The notes under the pieces are model-generated. The model was given only the letters and a program-made list of their open reading frames with translations. It was not told the DNA's origin and ran no database searches. A stretch of 64,000 nt of DNA. It comes from Blasia pusilla (lineage: Eukaryota > Marchantiophyta > Marchantiopsida > Blasiales). Position numbers and translations under genes: made by a program. Each line of letters starts with the position of its first letter. The first letter of the stretch is position 1. The stretch covers positions 68,386,001-68,450,000 of the forward strand of contig CM114271.1 in assembly GCA_050084515.1 (NCBI GenBank), read 5' to 3'. This document shows, one piece after another, positions 29,331 to 41,835 of this stretch.

Positions 29331-31244
29331 TCAACTTGTCTTTGAGCCCGTCTTTGAGAGAGAGGCAGGAGGCCCGAAAACTCTTAAATCATTGGTATTT
29401 TGTGCATAGAATTGGCCGGCCGTGGACCGTGTGTGCCCTGCAGATTCGTCGAATGCCTCCTCTCGCAATCTTTCGTTCGTTTGCCTTATATGCTCACAAA
29501 AAAACGTCGCCAAATGACGATAATCTCGGATCGCAAAAGTTGCACCGCAATGAGCAACAAACTCCCTCCGCATACTGCGGCTCACCGCCTGCACCTTACG
29601 AGGCAAACCACCATCCAAAAACCAGCAATCCTCGTAAAATGTCGCGCCTTTGCACCCCACAAGTGTCATGGCGACCACCACTTGGGCAGGCTCGACGAGG
29701 CACAAGTACTCAAGGAATAGGACCCTTGCACATATGGGCAGGAATCTAACAATGAACCTGGCAGGCTTTCGGTGGCACAAGTCTTGGCATCAGATTGAAA
29801 CGTGGCGATTGTCCCTTCGGACCAATAGAATGCTCGCGTCGCGGTGGAAGTGTTACGGACCAAGTAGCTGGTGTACTCCTGCACTCTAGGAGGTTGTCCC
29901 GATGTGAAATGCAATATAAAGTTGAGGCAATCCTCCATTCTACCGCCGGCAGACCATCCATGATCGCAGGATTTCTTGTTCCACTCGTCACACCCACCGA
30001 TGCATCGAAATGATGCACAAAATGCAAAGATGTGTTGGTCGCGCAAGACATGTGTATGAGGAGATCGTCCTCGTGCTTGCGAAACGGATTCCTTCTATCA
30101 TGCAAGAAAGAGTAGCCGCCGTGGAGTTGTTGAGTTCATCCGTAATTACGGCACCAGAGTCAAGCAACGGTCAAGCCGATTCGTGTCCACGCCAAAAGAA
30201 CTTCCTCTTGCATGATGTTGATACAATCACGCATCACTCCCTTCACTACATCCCTAAACCCGTCAAGTGTGATGGCGTGACCTCCACCCAAGACGCACCA
30301 TTGGTGGTTTGGGTCTTACGAGGTGAGGTTTGGCCTCGATGATCGAAAGCGCTAAGCGGCGTGCAAGCCGACTTTTGCAACGGCTATCATACTTGAATGG
30401 CGTGTTTAGAATTTTAGGCTATCTTCCAAGTACAATAGGATAAGTTGGGCTTTGGCGACATCCAAGTCATGCGATCGTGGCGTGTCCCATAATTTGCGTG
30501 CCAATTCCATCTCGATCGCACTCTGAGACCAGAATTTCAGCATCGAAAGCATTTGGGTGACTTGTTCGATGGGTCGCCATTCATATGCGAGATAAGTACC
30601 GCCCTACAAGGCGCAAGCATGTTGAGAATCATGTATTGCAAGAAAACGCAGGCGTGGATTTGTGCGACAACACCTTGGTCGGAAGCGGCGGCGCCCACGA
30701 CCTAGCAAGAGCCTATGCGCAGATGCGGTAGTCGAATTCCTCCGAGTGATATCGCCGATTGGTGGAATGGTCTCAACCGACGGCGCAATGCTCGTAGGTG
30801 TTCGTGCAAGTGGCCCGGGCTTTTACCACGCCACCAAACCGATGCGATCGCACGTCAATTGAGTAGAGCAAGCAAAGAGCCGATCATGGTGGGGCAAGAC
30901 GCTTCCATCGTGCTTGCTACCATAAAATCCAAGAACGCCTTCTTGATATCGTCTTCACCGAAACCACCATTTCCCTCAATTTGTAATTTGATTGCAAAGC
31001 ACAAAGCCCAAACGCCGGCATACAAACGCACTATATCCTTGAGGCGTGAGTAAGGAAATTCATCCAGCGATGATAGAAGCATTCCGCCTTTGATGTCGTC
31101 GAACTTCGCATCTTCCGGTATTATTTCCGCTGCATATCGAGTCCATCCAATAACCCGCAACCACGGCGAGAGTTCCTGGTCTGGAGGATCCCTCTCTGGC
31201 CGAAGTGTCCGTCTGGCATTTTCTATGGTTTTGTTCGATTGCAA
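29331..31244 (-). pseudogene. OrsD/RecQ-like protein gene, copy A (many frameshifts)
   Basis: The minus strand carries, in order: SPWLRVIGWTRY near 31,150-31,175, typical of the OrsD (DUF3505) region; a helical part with DDIKKAFLDFMVASTMEA (about 30,930); a segment with LLGVDTN and DELNN (30,110-30,200); TSGQPPRVQEYTSYLVRNTS (about 29,880); and a C-terminal AGHTRSTAGQFYAQ (about 29,420) corresponding to the usual H-S/T...Y-G motif. This order is what I know from fungal OrsD-type proteins that often precede RecQ-like helicases near telomeres. The helicase part is not visible. Frames change at least eight times. Presence in a plant-like locus suggests transfer or a shared mobile element. Confidence 0.55.
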
Positions 31245-31553
31245 ACCTTCAAATCTTTAACATCCTCGTTTGTATTGAGTTTTTAAATTTGTCCATTGTA
31301 ACGTCTCCTTGCAAAACTAAGGGAGCAAATGCTTTGGGATGTGGACTTGTATGAGCTTAATGAAATTAATGAAATGCAGAACACGTTGTTTTGTCGTATT
31401 ATTACTGCAAACATCACCTTAATCCAACCGTGACTTGATGAATCTTGAAGTATATCCAGATCGATTGGGATCTACGTATACCGTCAACGGTTTCTAGGGA
31501 CGGCTCAGATCTCTACCTTCCAACCCTCTAAACGTCTCGCTACCTGGACCCTA
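31245..31553. other. No recognisable gene
   Basis: Single-copy part of the window. AT-rich, with a run resembling a plant 3' untranslated region (TGAGCTTAATGAAATTAATG near 31,355) but no gene attached to it. Confidence 0.35.
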
Positions 31554-31937
31554 TTAGTAGTACAAAGACAAGACCACGAAAAAACTCCAGCAGCCAAGAA
31601 CCACCGGAAAGCCCGTCACCTTGACTCGAAAGCCCGTTCCATCCGCATCGCTGCCGGGGCCCCATTCGCACCTGTCACAAGAGGGCCGTCCGATGGAGCT
31701 CCGGCCGTCCGATACCGACGGCCCCTCTTTGTCGTTTAGGCCTAGATCCCGGTAGAAATATTGTGGGCGGTCTCCAAAATGGCGCGAGGGCGCCCTGGAA
31801 TTGTAAGAGTGCGTCATTATTCTCGTCATCGCCGATTGGCTCTTTTCGGCGCCGCTTGCTTGTTTGAAGGAAGCTTCCTTCAATTCCATTCTTCCTCGCT
31901 TTTCTGCCAAAACTAAAAATGCCTCAAAATCCCTCAC
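31554..31937 (-). CDS. Hypothetical ORF, 127 codons
   Basis: A minus-strand open frame without a clear ATG at its 5' end (the first internal Met gives MELKEASFKQASGAEKSQSA) and with a hydrophobic C-terminus. No recognised domain, and no second copy in the window for comparison. Confidence 0.25.
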   Translation of the reverse strand: MRDFEAFLVLAEKRGRMELKEASFKQASGAEKSQSAMTRIMTHSYNSRAPSRHFGDRPQYFYRDLGLNDKEGPSVSDGRSSIGRPSCDRCEWGPGSDADGTGFRVKVTGFPVVLGCWSFFVVLSLYY

Positions 31938-32490
31938 AAGATCAGAAGAGGTTGGAGCGATTTTGTAGTGAATTTTTTGCCCAGATGATGGAGAATGGAT
32001 CGATTGTGGTGGAATGAGGCTTTTTAGTTTGGGAAATGCGGCTTAGCGAAATGAAGGTTTATTTAATGCAGAGTGACAGAGAGGAAGATTTTTCCGCGAT
32101 ATAGATGTTGTCACTGAATGAGGTGGAGTGATGAGGAAGAGGAAGTTGAGCAAAAAGCGCACAGACGATCGATCGACAAGAAATTGGAAGTTGTTTGTGA
32201 AAGCGGTGGAGACAGAGTTACTCGATGATTTGGTTTGGTTAGTTGGGGCAGGGAGACGAGGAGAGGGGAGGCAAAGGTGTGCAGCAGAGGCGGAATGGAG
32301 GAAGGTTTTCGTCAGCTGGTGGGGATTTGTCCTTAAGGGGGAGCTGGTTTTGCATTCTGTGCGTTGGAGGAGTAGGACGAGGAGGAGAGATCTTTGCAGG
32401 AGTCGCCATTCAAGCAAAAGTACACGGAAGGACAGTACTGGGAAACCTCGCGGTGGTGGTGGTGATGAGTGATAAATTCACTACACATTA
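31938..32490. other. No recognisable gene, probable upstream region of the coiled-coil ORF
   Basis: Purine-rich on the plus strand from 32,110 to 32,470, which opens overlapping shadow frames on both strands. No domain seen. Confidence 0.35.
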
Positions 32491-32491
32491 T

Positions 32492-32499
32492 TATATAGT
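32492..32499 (+). promoter_or_regulatory. TATA-like box upstream of the coiled-coil ORF
   Basis: TATATAG within TTATTATATAGTAG, about 195 bases before the ATG at 32,691. This is the only candidate core promoter in the single-copy segment. Confidence 0.35.
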
Positions 32500-32690
32500 A
32501 GTACTGAGAGGATTTTCTCGGAAAAGGATTGTTTATTGTTTCTATGATTCTTCGTCCGGGCAGTGAAGGAAAATCTCAAGCTGTGTCAAACTGTTTGGGA
32601 CAGTGGATTGTAGTGCAAAACTAAGTGAACACCTTTCTCTCGAGCACTTTCGATTGAAATCTACTGTTTTGTTTGGTGTGAATCAGCACA

Positions 32691-33191
32691 ATGGGTTCCG
32701 TTCAACGAGAGGAACTCGTCCAAATCAGAGAGGAACTCTCCCAAAAGAAATGCGAACTCACAGACACCAAGACAAGCAAATCAAATTCTGTGACCGTAGA
32801 GACTCTGAAGCGGCAAAAAAAAGACCTGCAGGAGAAGGAAAAGAAATTGGTGGAAAAGCTGACAGAGGATAGTGAGGAGCTGAGAAGGCAGGTTGCTCTT
32901 ACCAGCACAGAGTGGTTCAAACAATAGCTGCTGAAGCTCCCACGCGATTTCAATGCAGGACATGCAATGCGAAATACCTATTGGAATTACACGCCTTTCA
33001 AAGTGAAGAATTGGAATGGTTGTGAGGAAGAGGCTAGAAAATGTTGTGATTCATTTAAGGATACTTGGACTTTCCGTCGCGTTAGGGTGGAGAAGGAATT
33101 TCTCGACGGTCACACTGAGCAAATTCCATTTTATTATGTCCAACAGGTTCTACATGAGATGGTTAGGTTCTACCCTGGAGATGATTTTTGA
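32691..33191 (+). pseudogene. Coiled-coil protein gene with one in-frame TAG
   Basis: ATG at 32,691 (MGSVQREELVQIREELSQKK) opens 78 codons of strongly charged heptad-like sequence, a likely coiled coil, ending in TEWFKQ and a TAG at 32,925-32,927. The same frame then continues for 88 codons (LLKLPRDFNAGHAMRNTYW ... VLHEMVRFYPGDDF) to a TGA at 33,189-33,191. The two halves look like one 167-codon protein with a single stop. The C-terminal half has two Cys in EEEARKCCDSFK. No family recognised. A single-base consensus error at the TAG is possible. Confidence 0.5.
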
Positions 33192-33735
33192 ATTCTTCCT
33201 TCCTGTCTAGCTTTACTCCCCCCCCCCTCCTTTACGTAGAGCTCAAACTCAACAGCTATGGCGGACACACTATAAGAAGTTTGCGAGGAGATGTCGTAGG
33301 CCTGGTCCAACAAAGAGAGACGATGCTACGTAGTGACAAAAATGATGAGGTAGAACTCCGAGGCCAACCAATGAAGCTGACGAATGTTTCCACCCTCTTC
33401 TTGATTTCTTGCCGGAAGATTTTTCCCTTCCGATCGAGGAGCAGTCGCATGCTCTCGTCTTCTGCGCAAGCACTCTCCTCCACCGCAGTTCGGAACGGAC
33501 TCCGCCTTTTGATCCGCCCCGCCCCGAAGCCCGATTCGGATGTCGGTTCGCCCCGAAATGCGTGTTCTTTCCTCCGTTCGCAGATCTCGACCCGACATTT
33601 CATCGCTTCTTTCCCAATATGCGGGACTCGATAAATGATTTTCTAGTCCCTTCCGACACGCATCGATTGATCTGCGGCACGTGTTGAGGACCGGTCGCCT
33701 CTGTAATCTGCGTTTGCGAGATCGCGTTCTCGCGC
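33192..33735. other. No recognisable gene
   Basis: Starts with a C-run at 33,218, then a GC-richer stretch with overlapping frames on both strands (148 codons plus, 115 and 166 codons minus) that cancel each other as evidence. Continuous with the start of copy B. Confidence 0.4.
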
Positions 33736-35022
33736 CGATCTCACACCCATTCTCGTCGCGTCGTCTCGGGCGCGAGTCCTTTGAGGTGCGCATCGCACTC
33801 TGCCTCTTGCGCCTTTTCGTCTCCACAAGGCTCGAACTCTTGCGGTCCGGATTTTGCCTCGTGTCTTTCTTTTTTTTCGCCGCGTCGTTTTCGAACGAAT
33901 TTGTGGGTGTAAGGATCCGCGATCGATTTCTCTTTTATCCCGTCGTCGTGCAAACACCATGGGAACTTACCACTCTCGAGCTCGGATTCTACCTCCTGCA
34001 TTTACAAAGACGTGATCGCGCAGCTCGCTCCATGAATTTCTTGCTCCCGCTTTCATGGGACACGACTTTTGGCACTCAGACGGCCTACGCTTTTGGCTTT
34101 CGAGGGCTCTCGTCTGCGAATTCAGTTCGAGAATACGCGAGCATCCCTGTAAGCTTTCTCACAATGATGGAATCGAAACTCGCAGCTTTCGGAGTGGTTT
34201 CGTGCGGTTTCTCTAGAGATCTAGATTTCTCCGCGCCGCGAGACTGCACTCTCAGCGAATGTTGAGGAAAAACGCTAGCAATCGAGAACGACGAGACGAT
34301 TGCGAGAATGACAAGCAAAACTGAGCGGTGAGAGACTCCACCCCCCGGGCCTCCCCCCAACAACCACTCCACCAGGAACAGGCCCCGCCACGATTGTCAA
34401 CTCCCAAGTTGAACCCTATTGCAAAAAGCACACAACTTCACATCAGTGCCCGTCCGATCCAACCTAAGGCCATCTGGATTGTCCAACTGTGTTGGATCCA
34501 TGGCCCACCCTAAACCTGAACTCACTAAAACCCACAAACATGGGCGAGGTCAAACCCCATCCAAGTCAAAACAAACCAGCCAACAATATAACCCTCTCTA
34601 ACCCCAACACATGTCCCAATAGGGTCATGACACGTGTACCAATAGTATGACAACACATGGCACCCCATTAACATATGCGTTGTGCACTTATAAGGGGTGC
34701 GACATTTTTAAGAACCGTTCTTACTTATAAAGGGGTTTTGACTTAAATTGCATCCTTTCATACTTCTAATTAAATTATAAAAATTAGTCCGAAATGAATT
34801 AAAAATACCCTTGCACTGTTTGCACGTCCTCCCGGTATTATATAAGCTTAGGGCCCAAGGGGTAAGGTCACTCATAGCTCCAGGTGATAATGATCATTTT
34901 GTTTCCAATTATTTATATTGGACCTTTAGATATATATGCTCTATAATGTTCAGTGCACTGAACATGATTAAGGACGTTTACATGGTAGGGCTACCGTCAC
35001 TATTCTTATTATAGATTCTATT

Positions 35023-35589
35023 TGTGGAGACCTCCGCCATGTTCAAAGTTCATTCCTGGCTAGACCTCTGTTCTTGCCATGTGCACATTCCCACCGCAAA
35101 ATGGTGTTCCATGGCAAAGAAGATGTCTGACATGATTTTCTTTAAAGAACTGTGAACGGTGTTCCGCAGCAGAGGAGAGCTCTCACATGATTTTCTTTAA
35201 AGAGCTCAATCACCAATGGAGAGAACTCCACCATCTTCAGACGTCAGTTGCGGTGAGACCTTGCTCATTTTCACAGTCCTATCGCGGAACCGTGTTTCGT
35301 GGCGGTCTAGATCTTAGACAACATTTTCTTGAAAGAACTCAATCACCAATTTAGAGACCTCCCCATGTCTGAAGGTCAACCTTGGAGAAACCTCGCTCAT
35401 GTTCACAATGATGTCGTGGAACGGTGTTCCGCGATAGAGGAGGTTCTATGATATGATTAACTTGAAACAACTCAACGACAAATTTTCTCCAAATTTGTGC
35501 CGCGGAAGAGTGTTCTGTGGCAGGGGGAGATTCTCTGACGTGAGTTTAAAATAGTTTCCACGAATGGTGTTCTATGGTGGGAAGAGATT
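35023..35589 (+). repeat. Copy B of the palindrome-bearing degenerate repeat
   Basis: Same array as at 2,051-2,620. The best palindrome of copy A is broken here: the left arm is shortened to GTGAACGGTGTTCCGCA near 35,153, while the others are retained. Confidence 0.6.
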
Positions 35590-36662
35590 TTGTGGCAAGA
35601 ATTATGAATTCTCTTTAGAAACCTTGATCCCCGGTCCAACAAGAAGTCGTGACATGAGGTGTTCATGTGATGAGGTTGCAGTAGGCTCATACTTTGAAGT
35701 TTGAATGTTGCGATAGGCCCATTTTCTTGCATCGAGACGCTTTAGGGGTGCATGGACCACTTTGGCGTTGAGTGGAAACCTTATTTGGAGCCTCAGAACG
35801 ATTCTGTTCATGTACCTCTACTTTCGTACCCAATTTTGTAGTAGGGATTCCCGAACCCACGACAGCCTAAGAGCTACCTACGTTCAGTTCAGCAAGTTGA
35901 GCTAAGAAGATGCGCAATTCGAGAGTGAATGTGATGTCAAAGATGTCGTGATTGTTAGTGATGAGTGGTACCAAAGATCTAGTGTCGAGAGAGTTAGAGG
36001 CAAACGAAGGAAGTGGTAATGCAGATCGAGAGAGGTCGCATGAGTAGGAAGTGAAGACCAAGGGGTCTCTTTGGTTAGACTTTGTTTGGAGCTCTTGGTT
36101 TTTGGACGGCCAACATTCTATGATCCTATGACTTTCTCTTCTTTCATGATCCATAGAAGCTCGTGACACGATAAGACCTACGAATCACATTCCGAAGCAG
36201 GGAAATAGATAAGATTAGTAGCATAGTAATCGCGTGCATTCTCCAATGTACAACGACTACCTCTAGCACAAGGCCCGGACTTCAATTTGTTTTGAGATCT
36301 TAGCTGAAATCGAGACGGACTCAGCTTGAGTGCGTCTTGATTAGGTGCACACCGATCGAGTCAAAAACATTCAGGTACACATGGATCGAAATCTGACTTG
36401 TAGGCGCGCACAGAGAACCATCCATCTCTTACATTTTCACATTAGAAATCTATGCTTGTCTTCGTGTGGCATCCGGGACATCACGAAGATTCATTTGGTA
36501 GGTGTGAACTATTGGGAATCAGTTTAGGAGAAAAAATAGGGGCTATAATAATGCTTTGGCATTTACCTCTACTGGCGCAAAACTCGATGAGAGGGATCAC
36601 AATCATGGGCCATATTCTTTTTGCACACAAGGAGCATTGTACCATGCCACCTTTCTAGTACT

Positions 36663-37018
36663 CTATTCTCTTTATGTGGCATGTTATCTTGCTACAACTT
36701 CTATCTATACGTCGTCTATTATCACACTATATAACTATTCTCTTTACGCCGCATGTTATTACACGACATTTTTCTTCATTATGCCGCTTCTTCTCTCTTC
36801 ATCCTACATTTTATTACACAACAACTTCTATCTTTACATACATGTTACCCCCGACAACTTTTATCTTTATGTTGCATGTCATATATTACATGACAACTTC
36901 TCTCTTTACGCCGCATGTTATCAACGACAACTTCTATCTTTACGCCGCCTATTATCTCACAACAACGTTTCTCTTTACGCCACCTGTGATTACATGACAA
37001 CATTTTTCATTATGCCAC
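36663..37018 (+). repeat. Minisatellite, copy B
   Basis: Same array as at 3,693-4,050, with small indels around 36,836-36,850 and 36,981 that alter the frame and length of the spurious ORF (162 instead of 144 codons). Confidence 0.7.
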
Positions 37019-37049
37019 CTATCCATGCTTCGCACAGGGGTTAGACTAG
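37019..37049 (+). mobile_element. Helitron-like 3' terminus, copy B
   Basis: Identical end to that at 4,051-4,080, with CTAG at 37,046-37,049 followed by T. Confidence 0.45.
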
Positions 37050-39750
37050 TTAATAATAATATTAACAACAAACTCCAAGTCTTATGGTGACTTCAACAGA
37101 CTACCGTAATCGACATCATTAAGCATACACGAGAAAGGTCATTTTTTGTAGTTGGACTTATGTGAAAGGTCAAGCGTTAAATTTACACCTTACAAATGCA
37201 TCCCACTTGAATTGGTTTGTGTTTTGCCATGTTTGAATTATCTTGTTTTAGTTTGTGTTCTACCAAAATCAATTTATTAGGTGTAGATTTAAAGTCGGGT
37301 CCTATTCGGTGTAGATTTAAGGTCGGATCCTTTCGAGGCAGCGGCATAACTACACCCCCCCTAAACCCTGGTTCCGTTACAGGAAGGGTGAATTAGGGGC
37401 ACCCCTTTTTTTTCAGCCCCCGGGCCCCGAGTCGGCTCGTACGGGACTGTTTACTCTCGTCTAATCCCAACGAACGATTTCGGTCGGAATTCTCCGGTCA
37501 ATTCAGCAGTTTTGTAAGTACGATCCGGTGGTCGTGCAATTGACCTGCATCTGTGCCGTCGGCTGTCGATCATGCGAATGGGCCTTCAGTCTGGGACTCT
37601 GGGTGTGCGCTAGGAATGCCACGGAGGCACACACTAAAGTGACGAACAGCTGGCTGACGGAAGTAAGCCCAAGAAGTCACTCCTCAGGTATTTAGGACGC
37701 CAATTGCCCAACTAATGTATCGAAGTAGATTGCACTACCGAAATCTGTCACTTTTTGTAAGCGTCGCGGATCAATATTTGTGAAGGGAAGGGCGTGGCGA
37801 CATTCCTCCGCCGCTGATTGGAGGTCCGCTTGGGAAGCGAGCGAAATTGTGTGCAAATTGGCGGTTTTGGTTTGCCTCATGACTTGTGCCTTCCTAGGTG
37901 CTCTGCTGAGCGCTCTCTCAATTCTCACCATAGTTTGTCTCAGAGTCCGCTTTCTGCATTCGCTTTGTCCGATTGCATTTGCTGAATTTGATCTCATAGC
38001 GAGGCTGTGAGAGTGTTTACGGATATTGATGAGTGTTTACCTTTGCTATGTGTTTACTTATTGATGTTCAGATATCTGGGCAGTTTGTCAATAAATCATT
38101 GTGGATCGATTCGTTTCCTTTGTCACGCTTCTTCTTGCTTTCCTTGGCTCTTGTGGATCTTGAGAGGTTCTTGGCTTCTCAAGTCCATGTTGCATTCTTC
38201 CTGCTTTTTTCGTCGAACCTAGCCACGAGAAGAAAAGCCCCTGATGATCGGCCTTCATTTTACTCGGATTTTAGTCGTGAAAAAAGAAGATTGCATTGGA
38301 TCCACAATACTGATTGTGTTGTTTGCTCTTGTCCAGGCTTGTCCTACACTTATTGACAAAGGCCAGTGGTTGCACCGTCAATTCCAAAACTCTTTTTACA
38401 TTTTTTATCTTGCCAACTTAAAATCGAGAACTCTCTTGATTAGTATAATCATCACCTATATAACGGCTCTAACACCGAGTTTCGCAGGTCAAGATGCGCT
38501 TTGTTATCCCAAGAAAGTGTGTCATCATGTTGGCGCCTTTGCTTGTCTTTGTGCAAGGTGCCTCATCAACGATCGTGGAGGCTCTACTTTCATAAATCAG
38601 TCGAGCGGCGGATCACCACAAGTCACCGATCGCCGGCAGATCGCGACAAACATTGCTTTGGTGGTGGTACGTGGACAATCGCCGCAGCATCCAAAGAACC
38701 CTGGTTACATTCGCACTGTGCACTCGGCATCACGCTTATTGCCGGGACTTGATGCAAATGTTGGGAATCGGACATATCGACCTCATCAACAGCTCTATCC
38801 AAATGTTTACTTTTAATGGCCTTGTCGGGTCCAAAGGGACGATGAGCCGCGTAACGGACTTGGAGGGAATGAATCTGTTGATTGGGGGATTTACCACACT
38901 TAGGCTGCCTTGGAGAATTATGATTCTTAGCCCTTAGTATACGAGCACCTATCCTCCTCGCCTGACAAACAAGACCTTATTGAAGGAAGCACGGACAAGA
39001 AACTGGTGGGAGTAAGAGGGAGGAGGATACGACGGATATATGAACCTACTGTCGGGAACCAGGCACCTCCTGTTGAGTGCCGCACAAACACTTGGGGATG
39101 TGACTTGAGATCCTTACTACGACTGTAGATTAAATATTATATTAAAATAAAGCGCCTCTAGCAACAAGGAACTCTATGCAGCTCATCAATAGCGTAGAGT
39201 AGGAAGGAAAACGTCCCGTATTAAAATCTTGTACAAAGTGACTCGTATTCTTCTGTACTTTCGTGCAAATGCAGGACGTAATCCCCTGTGGAGAAAATAA
39301 ATATTTTAAGTCCCACCATCTTGGAAGAGTGACTCATTTCTTCTGTAGTTTTGTGCAAATGAAGTACTAAATCCCCTTTGGAGAAAATACATATTTTAAG
39401 TCCCTTGAGGGTGGCGGCTTGGGAGACCGACCCGGTTCGGTTCATATGGCGATTTTTTCTTTGTTGACTAAATGTCATTGTTCATATGTTGATTTTCTCT
39501 TCGTATTGAAGGTCACCTTAGTAGCTTCGACTGCTACCTTGAACTTGCAATATTTGATGAATCTGCTGCTTTATCCCTATGACTTGACAGCTGCTATTGT
39601 AGCATGCTTACTAAAGTTAACTATACCTTGAAGTGGGTTTTATCTACTATACATGTCTAAATTTCATCCGATTACTCTTACTTCCGTAACCCTGAGATAT
39701 GCAGACTCTAACCCCTCCTGGCTCTTCTCTCGAAAGCCCCTTAGCTCAAT
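37050..39750 (+). repeat. Left arm of the inverted repeat, copy B
   Basis: Counterpart of 4,081-6,780. Small differences fall mainly at CAG/CTG motifs. It holds the Hce2-like gene at 38,494-38,903. Confidence 0.85.
38494..38903 (+). pseudogene. Hce2-like secreted protein gene, left arm, copy B (frame broken)
   Basis: Counterpart of 5,525-5,936. The region encoding STFINQSSGGSPQVTD is in one frame here. The downstream domain falls in another because of indels near 38,690-38,740 and 38,768. The ATG at 38,494 follows TTTCGCAG. Confidence 0.55.
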
Positions 39751-40068
39751 TAAGATGGAGAGGATTAAGAGGTAAAGACAATAGTAATAAAGTACTAGCT
39801 AGTACTAGGAAATCAGATATTACAAATAGATCAAATAGGCACTCAATATAAGATAGACTAGATCAGCAGATAGACGATGGATAGTTAAACCGACCAGCCA
39901 CCAGAATGTTCGGACTGTGCCCAGTCCCGGTAGAAAATAATGGATGGAGGAACAATAATGGATGAAGTAACTAAGTGTCAATGTATTGTACTGAGATGCT
40001 ATGATATATCAAAGCCAAATTGGGCTGATTAGAATTCACCATTGTTATCCAGTGTATTTGCAATGATG

Positions 40069-40895
40069 TAGGGGATTGGGAGTATGTGGGTGGAGAGTTT
40101 TCAATGAGAAAGTTTGGTAGTCATTGTCACTCTATAATGAAGAAAGAATGACATAAGATGCATACTTATTGGAGAAAAGTGTGCAAAGAATATCCAAGAC
40201 AAATTGGAACACCTAATGTTGATCGGCAAAAGTGGGCAATATTGGTAGATCATTTCACCAGTCCTACTAGGATATCAAAGAGTACAGAGATAACTCATAC
40301 GTACGTGAGCGCGAGTGCAAGATGATTGTGTCTCATTTTGGAAAAGGAGCCTTTGCTACAACCGCAAAGAGAATGGTAAGTGGTGACAGAGCAATTTGAA
40401 TCTGGGATTATGACTTTGCTTTGGAACATTGAAATAAGGTTGCTCAACTTTTGTCCTTTGATTGTGTGCTTCAACAAAAGCGATCCAAAGGAGGCACAAG
40501 CCCTGGAATTTCTGAAATGAAAGACAACCTTGGTAGTCAAGGTTCAATGCCAAAGGGTCTTATTAGTCCAGGATTGGCAAGTGTGGAACATGATTTTTGA
40601 GTGGTAGAAATCAAGAAATTTGGACCAGGACATGGATCAACAATGAGATCTCTTTTTCCAATTAAACAGATTGGTACATGTGCAATGGATGTTGATGTAT
40701 GATTGTGAGGTGGTTGTTGTGTATGTTGTACAATCTATATTCGATTGAAGATTGATTTGTTGGTTTTAGACTCCCCATTCAAAGGATTTCACTGAACTGG
40801 CAAATGAGAGATTTAATAAATTGGAGCAGAGGTTGGAGAAGTTTGATAAATTGGAGCATATTGTCGATAAACATTATTTCACTTTTAATGAATAG
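40069..40895 (+). pseudogene. Plant En/Spm-type (PTTA) transposase remnant, copy B
   Basis: Counterpart of 7,091-7,914 with TAG at 40,893-40,895. Here the segment after the WAILVDH block reads C-K-M-I-V-S-H-F-G-K-G-A-F-A-T-T in one frame, closer to the family consensus than copy A. Other stops are shared by both copies, so decay predates or is independent of the duplication. Confidence 0.6.
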
Positions 40896-41296
40896 AGTAA
40901 TTAACATGTTCATATAATTGTTGTGTTTAACAACTCCTCTATGTGAATGATATGTGTTTAATGCATTGGTGTTTAGCACTAACATTTTGAATTGTGGTAG
41001 CCTTTTAAGGAGAGCCTCCTATGTCATAGGCAGTCAAAAATACGATAGCCAACACTATTATACAAGTGGCCCCTTCAGAGTCGCGGGAATGGATGAGTGA
41101 GTTGCCAAAATGTGGTTGTTTTTATTACCAAAATTGTTGTTAAATATAAATCTATAAAGCCTCCTAACTCCAATGTGGAGTCAACTCTACCACCAAATAA
41201 GATCCCACGATCTAAACTACCTCTCAAGTAACGCAAAACCCACTTCACTGTTTCTTAGTGAGATTTACCAGGGTTTGACATAAATCTACTCAAAAT

Positions 41297-41653
41297 GGTC
41301 AAAAGCAAGCTTGAGGGGTACTAAAAAGTCTCCATTTTCTCCACAAAAAGGACCTACTCCTTTTTAAACATTCCAAGAATATTCCAAAATGACCAAAATG
41401 TGACATGTAATTGCCATGATTGTTTTGATGAGATTGAAAGGTTAGATCTTGCATGCCAAATCTTTGGAAGTGTGTCCAAATGTTTTGGAAGTCTAGAAGT
41501 GTGCCCAATCTGTTTGGAAGTGTCCCCAACCTTTTTGGGAGTGAGTTTAACTAAATCTTAATGATATTCCCTGTCCTTTTGTTATCCTTTTTTGGTGGGC
41601 TAGTCCTTAGTCCTCATTGCGTCCTTTGGTACCTCTCAATCTTGCACTTGACC
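41297..41653. mobile_element. MITE (357 bp), copy B of 8,319-8,675
   Basis: Same insertion, with AAAT at 41,293-41,296 and 41,654-41,657. The shared site shows that it was present before the 33 kb unit was duplicated. Confidence 0.85.
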
Positions 41654-41746
41654 AAATACTAACAGATTGGGCAATGTCAAGTCTGGTGCATGTCATAGCA
41701 TACATCAAACTACCCAAACATTATCATAATGAACTAATTGCATCGC

Positions 41747-41749
<3 letters not shown>

Positions 41750-41835
<86 letters not shown>
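41750..41835. repeat. (CT)n microsatellite, copy B
   Basis: Nearly the same length as in copy A and with the interruption at a similar place (TTTCTC near 41,811). This is surprisingly stable for such a tract if the copies diverged long ago. Confidence 0.95.

Larger units (their letters stand above)
1..31076 (+). repeat. Copy A of a ~33 kb direct repeat unit
   Basis: The sequence is collinear with 33,736-64,000 over its full length. The offset is 33,735 at the left edge, 32,967 just after the LINE insertion, about 32,980 near 12-13 kb and 32,924 at the right edge. Every element boundary in this copy (MITE ends, LTR ends, palindromes, tandem duplications) has a counterpart in copy B except the LINE at 552-1,310. 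The left limit of the unit lies at or before base 1 and is not visible. Confidence 0.95.

Noticed and set aside
31077-33735. A unique spacer between two repeat copies
   Set aside because: It is equally the remainder of one repeat period that a 64 kb window can show only once, so uniqueness cannot be claimed.
33188-33826. Overlapping ORFs at the start of copy B
   Set aside because: Three long frames on both strands of a GC-rich stretch, none with a recognisable domain; the matching part of copy A does not keep them.
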